From NCBI GenBank assembly GCA_002429325.1, contig DIZH01000007.1:1817-16535 (forward strand): a DNA stretch of 14,719 nucleotides, written 5' to 3'. Positions 12,193 through 14,719 of this stretch are shown here, piece after piece. The DNA comes from Patescibacteria group bacterium UBA6033. Its GTDB lineage: Bacteria > Patescibacteriota > Minisyncoccia > Phycocordibacterales > Phycocordibacteraceae. Every line of letters starts with the position of its first letter. Position 1 is the first letter of the stretch. The notes beneath the pieces were generated by a model that was given only the letters and a program-made list of their open reading frames with translations, was not told where the DNA came from and made no database searches. A program made the position numbers and the translations under genes.

Positions 12193-12864
12193 ATGAGTTG
12201 GTATATCACAGTAGCCGTCTGGCTGGCGAAAGCTTACAGGCGGGCATATGAGAGAAAGTGGAGCTTTCTCGGCATTGCGCTGCTTGCATTCTTCGGCAGC
12301 GTCACATTGCTTGGAGCTTACGATCTCTTGCCGGATGCAGCGCCCGTAAAGGCGGCCCCGGTAGTCACTCTGGCTGCAAGCGCAATTGCTTTGGCGAGTA
12401 CGACCCCCGAGGTTGTCGTCGAGGAGCCCGTACGGATAGAAATTCCTGCGATACAGCTTACGGCATCAATTTCGAACCCGACGACAACCAATGTAGACGT
12501 CCTCGATCAGAAGCTGCTCTCGGGCGCCGTGCGTTACCCGACATCAGCGAAGCTGGGCGAGACAGGTAATGTCGTGTTGTTCGGGCACTCGAGCTATCTG
12601 CCTATTGTAGGGAATCAGGCGTTTAAGACCTTCAATGGTATCCAGAAGCTGGTCGCGGGCGACGTTGTAACCGTCTACTCGTCTGGTACGGCATATACGT
12701 ATCGTGTACGTACCATGATGAAAGAAAGCGCAAACGATGCCGGTATCAATCTTGCTGTTACGGGGAGGGTCTTGACCTTATCGACCTGTAACTCGTTCGG
12801 GACCAAGTCAGACAGGTTCGTCGTCACAGCAGACTTTGTTGAGAGTCATCCGACTTCTACTTAG
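12193..12864 (+). CDS. Sortase family transpeptidase
   Basis: Sortases are membrane-bound cysteine transpeptidases that cut sorting motifs and attach proteins to the envelope or to each other. This 223-aa protein has an N-terminal anchor (about residues 24-42), a Pro/Ala-rich linker, then the beta-barrel domain (about 80-217). The triad is visible: H132 in VVLFGHSS, C199 in L-T-L-STCNSF and R208 in KSDRFVV. The I-E-IPAIQL entry strand is also typical. The domain resembles class D/E/F enzymes more than SrtA; the class is not certain. The last residues (ESHPTST) and the TAG are built into an 18-bp hairpin and extend past the normal end of the fold. No neighbour shows a clear LPXTG-like tail, so its substrates are probably elsewhere. 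Confidence 0.92.
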   Translation: MSWYITVAVWLAKAYRRAYERKWSFLGIALLAFFGSVTLLGAYDLLPDAAPVKAAPVVTLAASAIALASTTPEVVVEEPVRIEIPAIQLTASISNPTTTNVDVLDQKLLSGAVRYPTSAKLGETGNVVLFGHSSYLPIVGNQAFKTFNGIQKLVAGDVVTVYSSGTAYTYRVRTMMKESANDAGINLAVTGRVLTLSTCNSFGTKSDRFVVTADFVESHPTST

Positions 12865-12882
12865 GTAGAAGTCGGATGACTC
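12843..12882. repeat. 18-bp perfect hairpin around the sortase stop codon
   Basis: Arms 12843-12860 and 12865-12882 are perfectly complementary. The 4-nt loop TTAG contains the TAG stop (12862-12864). There is no T-run afterwards (CTCGCAAATAG), so it is not a standard intrinsic terminator. It may stabilise the mRNA 3' end, or be an inserted palindrome that gave the sortase its last residues. Confidence 0.85.
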
Positions 12883-12971
12883 CTCGCAAATAGAAGGGGG
12901 AGCTGTTCTTTCGGCTAATCTATAGTTCGGAAGGTCCATCAACCAGCCGCTAGCGCGGTAGGGAGTTCGTC

Positions 12972-14312
12972 ATGAAAAGGAAAAAGTGGGGCCTGACTCT
13001 CAAGGAGTTTTTGGTCCTCGCGCTGGTGGCAATTGTAGTGATTGCCGCCGCATATTGGTCAGGGTATCTCCCCTGGCTCAATATCAACACGTGGACGGCG
13101 GCACCGGCGGATATGAAGGTATCTGCCAGAGCCGCACCAGCGGCATCTGCTGCTCAGTCGCCTGCGTCGAAACCTGCTGTTGTGGCCGTACTGGCTCCGC
13201 CAGCAGCGATCGTACCGCCTGCGCCCAAGTCCGACCCGGCGGCAACGCCGAAGAAGGATACTGGCAAGAAGGTGGCAACCAGCGCTTCGCCGAAGCACAA
13301 AAAGGAAAAGGCGAATCAGGTGCGGACGGCCAATCTGGCCGCTACCACGACACTGGCAATCGCTGGAACGGAATCAGCTCATGGTTTCCGATGGGAGCAC
13401 TTCGGTGTTGACCCATACGCAACCTCGCGAGAGGAAGCAATGCGGACGCGCGACAGCGCATTCCGCGCCTTGGGACTTCCATCGGCGGTCATCGAACAGC
13501 TTGTCTTTGCGACGGCCAATTCGGGCGAAAAGACCCGGATCAACGTCGGCGATCACTTGGACGTTATGCTCTCGAAAGGTGGCATCGCGCACAAGAACGT
13601 TACGGTAGCCTTTGCGGCTCCGGTACGCGGCATGGAATATGCTGCGTCTGCAGAGAAGTGGCAGGTCACTTGGGAAGGTAGGACCTACACAGTCCTCCTC
13701 CCGGAGATTTGCAGCAACTGGAGCGTCATCATTGGCCCTGTCCCAGCAGCACCGCCGCCCATGGCAGCAGCACCGCCGCCGGCTCAGCCTCTGTCCATCA
13801 TCGGAAGTTGTCCGGATGTGTACACTCTCAAGGTGAACATCTGGACGCATCCGGCGCTGTACTTACCCGGGGTGGAACGCACTCATGCTCGTGAAGAGCT
13901 CGAGGAACGCTTTGCATATGTACCACATGTCTCGCGAGAACATGGGGCACAACTTCGCAAGGCGTACGCGGCCGGACAGGCAGCCCGTAGCGCTATAACC
14001 CACACCTTCCGGGTGTCACTCATCATGACTCCGGAATCGCAGGGCGGCGCTCCGATTATCACCAAGGAACAGGTGATTAGCGACGTGACGGTAACGGGGC
14101 TGAAGGAGCTTCAGTTCAAACGCACGACGCTTGAGCAGTGGGACGCCATTCGTGTTGTATCGAACGAGGGCGATGTCACATCGCCGCCGCGCTACCACGG
14201 AACGGGGCTCCACGAGCTCCGGTTCTTCAACCATCTGCCGCGCACGACGCTCGGTGAATGGGATGGCAATCCAGTTCCGGATTGCATCATGAACGAGCAC
14301 TGGATCGAATAG
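12972..14312 (+). CDS. Large membrane-anchored protein, unknown function
   Basis: A 446-aa protein I do not recognise. Residues 1-8 are basic, and residues 9-32 form a single transmembrane segment. An Ala/Pro/Lys-rich low-complexity linker (about 43-125) could span the cell wall. A folded domain follows (about 135-255, starting HGFRWEHFGVDPYATSREEAM and ending L-P-EICSNWSVIIGP). A second linker with a repeated AAxPPP motif (about 256-272) leads to another domain (about 275-446). Three cysteines lie in the outer part, in EICSNW, GSCPDV and PDCIMN. A GGGAG run (12960-12966 region) 7 nt before the ATG is one of the few plausible Shine-Dalgarno sites here, and TATAGT at 12921-12926 is a possible -10. 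The composition, Pro/Ala-rich linkers and sortase next door suggest a surface role; this is inference. Confidence 0.82.
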   Translation: MKRKKWGLTLKEFLVLALVAIVVIAAAYWSGYLPWLNINTWTAAPADMKVSARAAPAASAAQSPASKPAVVAVLAPPAAIVPPAPKSDPAATPKKDTGKKVATSASPKHKKEKANQVRTANLAATTTLAIAGTESAHGFRWEHFGVDPYATSREEAMRTRDSAFRALGLPSAVIEQLVFATANSGEKTRINVGDHLDVMLSKGGIAHKNVTVAFAAPVRGMEYAASAEKWQVTWEGRTYTVLLPEICSNWSVIIGPVPAAPPPMAAAPPPAQPLSIIGSCPDVYTLKVNIWTHPALYLPGVERTHAREELEERFAYVPHVSREHGAQLRKAYAAGQAARSAITHTFRVSLIMTPESQGGAPIITKEQVISDVTVTGLKELQFKRTTLEQWDAIRVVSNEGDVTSPPRYHGTGLHELRFFNHLPRTTLGEWDGNPVPDCIMNEHWIE

Positions 14313-14325
14313 CTCCAGTGCGATG

Positions 14326-14360
14326 TCCATCGGGGGTTCGTCTACGCATCACCCGATGGA
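14326..14360 (+). terminator. Probable terminator after the 446-aa gene
   Basis: TCCATCGGG (14326-14334) pairs perfectly with CCCGATGGA (14352-14360) around a 17-nt loop and is followed by TCCCTTTTCC, a weak T-run. It sits 13 nt after the TAG at 14310-14312. Confidence 0.55.
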
Positions 14361-14368
14361 TCCCTTTT

Positions 14369-14396
14369 CCGGCACATCTCTAGTGAGGTGTCTCGG
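14369..14396 (+). promoter_or_regulatory. Hairpin in the leader of the last gene
   Basis: CCG plus ACATCTC-TAGT-GAGGTGT plus CGG form a stem of about 11 pairs with one C/C mismatch and two G-T pairs, ending 13 nt before the ATG at 14410. It may be part of the upstream terminator region or a 5' leader structure. The -10 for the next gene is not clear. Confidence 0.4.
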
Positions 14397-14409
14397 AAAT
14401 AGGATACAC

Positions 14410-14719
14410 ATGAATTTCAAATACTACACAACTACAATAGTGTTTATACTTATGATACTCGCGCTTTCGCGAGGCTTTGTGCTGCAGTATCAAAATGGTT
14501 TTTCTTTCATTGCATCTCACGCACACGCTGAAGGTGATGGTGGTGGTGGCGCAGGTGGTGGTGGTGATGGTGGTGGTGGCGCAGGTGGTGGCGCAGGTGG
14601 CGGTGGCGGACCCAATGATGTACCAGGATGTACTGACTCTAGTGCTACCAATTACAATCCGTCGGCAACACTCAATGATGGGTCATGTACCTATGTTATC
14701 TATGGCTGCATGGACTCTA
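14410..14719 (+). CDS. Secreted Gly-rich Cys-repeat protein, 3' partial
   Basis: This gene begins at ATG 14410, five bases after AGGA (14401-14404), a usable Shine-Dalgarno, and runs off the end of the window (103 complete codons). Residues 1-41 look like a long signal peptide: basic start, hydrophobic stretch F-ILMILALS, and a likely cut after SHAHA. A low-complexity Gly/Asp/Ala stretch follows (about 42-66). Then comes PGCTDSSATNYNPSATLNDGSCTY, which matches the short Cys-containing repeat G-C-x-D-x-x-A-x-N-Y-N-P-x-A-x-x-x-D-G-S-C found in many secreted bacterial proteins. Y-G-C-M-DS at the very end starts a second copy. A multi-repeat surface protein is expected downstream. Confidence 0.88.
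   Translation, partial: MNFKYYTTTIVFILMILALSRGFVLQYQNGFSFIASHAHAEGDGGGGAGGGGDGGGGAGGGAGGGGGPNDVPGCTDSSATNYNPSATLNDGSCTYVIYGCMDS
14533..14592 (+). repeat. Tandem 30-nt repeat encoding a Gly-rich decapeptide
   Basis: Two adjacent 30-nt units (14533-14562 and 14563-14592), differing only in the last base, encode GDGGGGAGGG twice. A shorter partial copy (GAGGGGG) follows. This GGT-rich tract probably expands and contracts by slippage and forms a flexible spacer after the signal peptide. Confidence 0.85.

Noticed and set aside
13374..13850. 158-aa minus-strand frame inside the 446-aa gene
   Set aside because: Arg/Cys-rich composition typical of antisense frames in GC-rich codons; the + strand frame has a start, an anchor and a terminator.
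1..14719. CRISPR array, phage, toxin-antitoxin or defence genes
   Set aside because: No spaced direct-repeat array and no gene of these classes was found; all long frames are accounted for by housekeeping or envelope genes.

Overview
The window looks like a chromosomal segment of a Patescibacteria/CPR bacterium, most likely of the Parcubacteria branch. A Kaiserbacteria-like lineage is my guess, from recall only. The grounds are shortened housekeeping proteins (RF1 of 312 aa, EF-Ts of 193 aa, PheS and PheT without their usual tRNA-binding appendages), very tight spacing, few Shine-Dalgarno sequences, and Ser/Thr-rich surface proteins with Ig-like and CARDB domains plus a sortase. Palindromes also sit inside or against conserved genes. 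TGA is used as a stop (pheS), so the UGA-recoded CPR lineages are unlikely.

Layout. (1) 1-1161: 3' end of a secreted or surface Ig-like repeat protein. (2) 1183-4304: translation block on the + strand: rpmE2 (bL31 type B), prfA (RF1), rpsB (uS2), tsf (EF-Ts) and a small membrane-anchored protein. A 98-nt branched inverted-repeat element separates rpmE2 from prfA. (3) 4369-4444: tRNA-Thr(TGT), preceded by a 17-nt near-copy of its own 5' end. (4) 4465-6391, minus strand: a family 2 membrane glycosyltransferase, then a membrane-anchored thioredoxin-fold protein. (5) 6432-9147: a short leaderless-looking ORF, pheS and pheT, each joined to the next by an ATGA stop/start overlap. The pheS start lies inside a split inverted repeat. 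(6) 9212-11269: gyrB, closed by a strong bidirectional terminator. (7) 11327-12864: divergent pair of a CARDB-domain membrane protein (-) and a sortase (+), driven by back-to-back TTGACA promoters. The sortase stop codon is in the loop of an 18-bp perfect hairpin. (8) 12972-14312: a large membrane-anchored protein of unknown function. (9) 14410-end: start of a secreted Gly-rich protein with a Cys-containing repeat.

The genes form two themes: core information processing (release factor, ribosomal proteins, EF-Ts, PheRS, tRNA-Thr, gyrase) and the cell envelope (glycosyltransferase, thioredoxin-like protein, sortase, CARDB and repeat proteins). No phage, transposase, CRISPR array or defence system is visible.

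The most unusual signals are structural. Palindromes are inserted in frame inside pheS, pheT and a small gene, which recalls the palindromic elements of Rickettsia. A split palindrome supplies a replacement N-terminus for a PheS that lacks its coiled-coil arm. Extended -10 promoters lie only 7-13 nt upstream of start codons, which predicts leaderless or nearly leaderless mRNAs.
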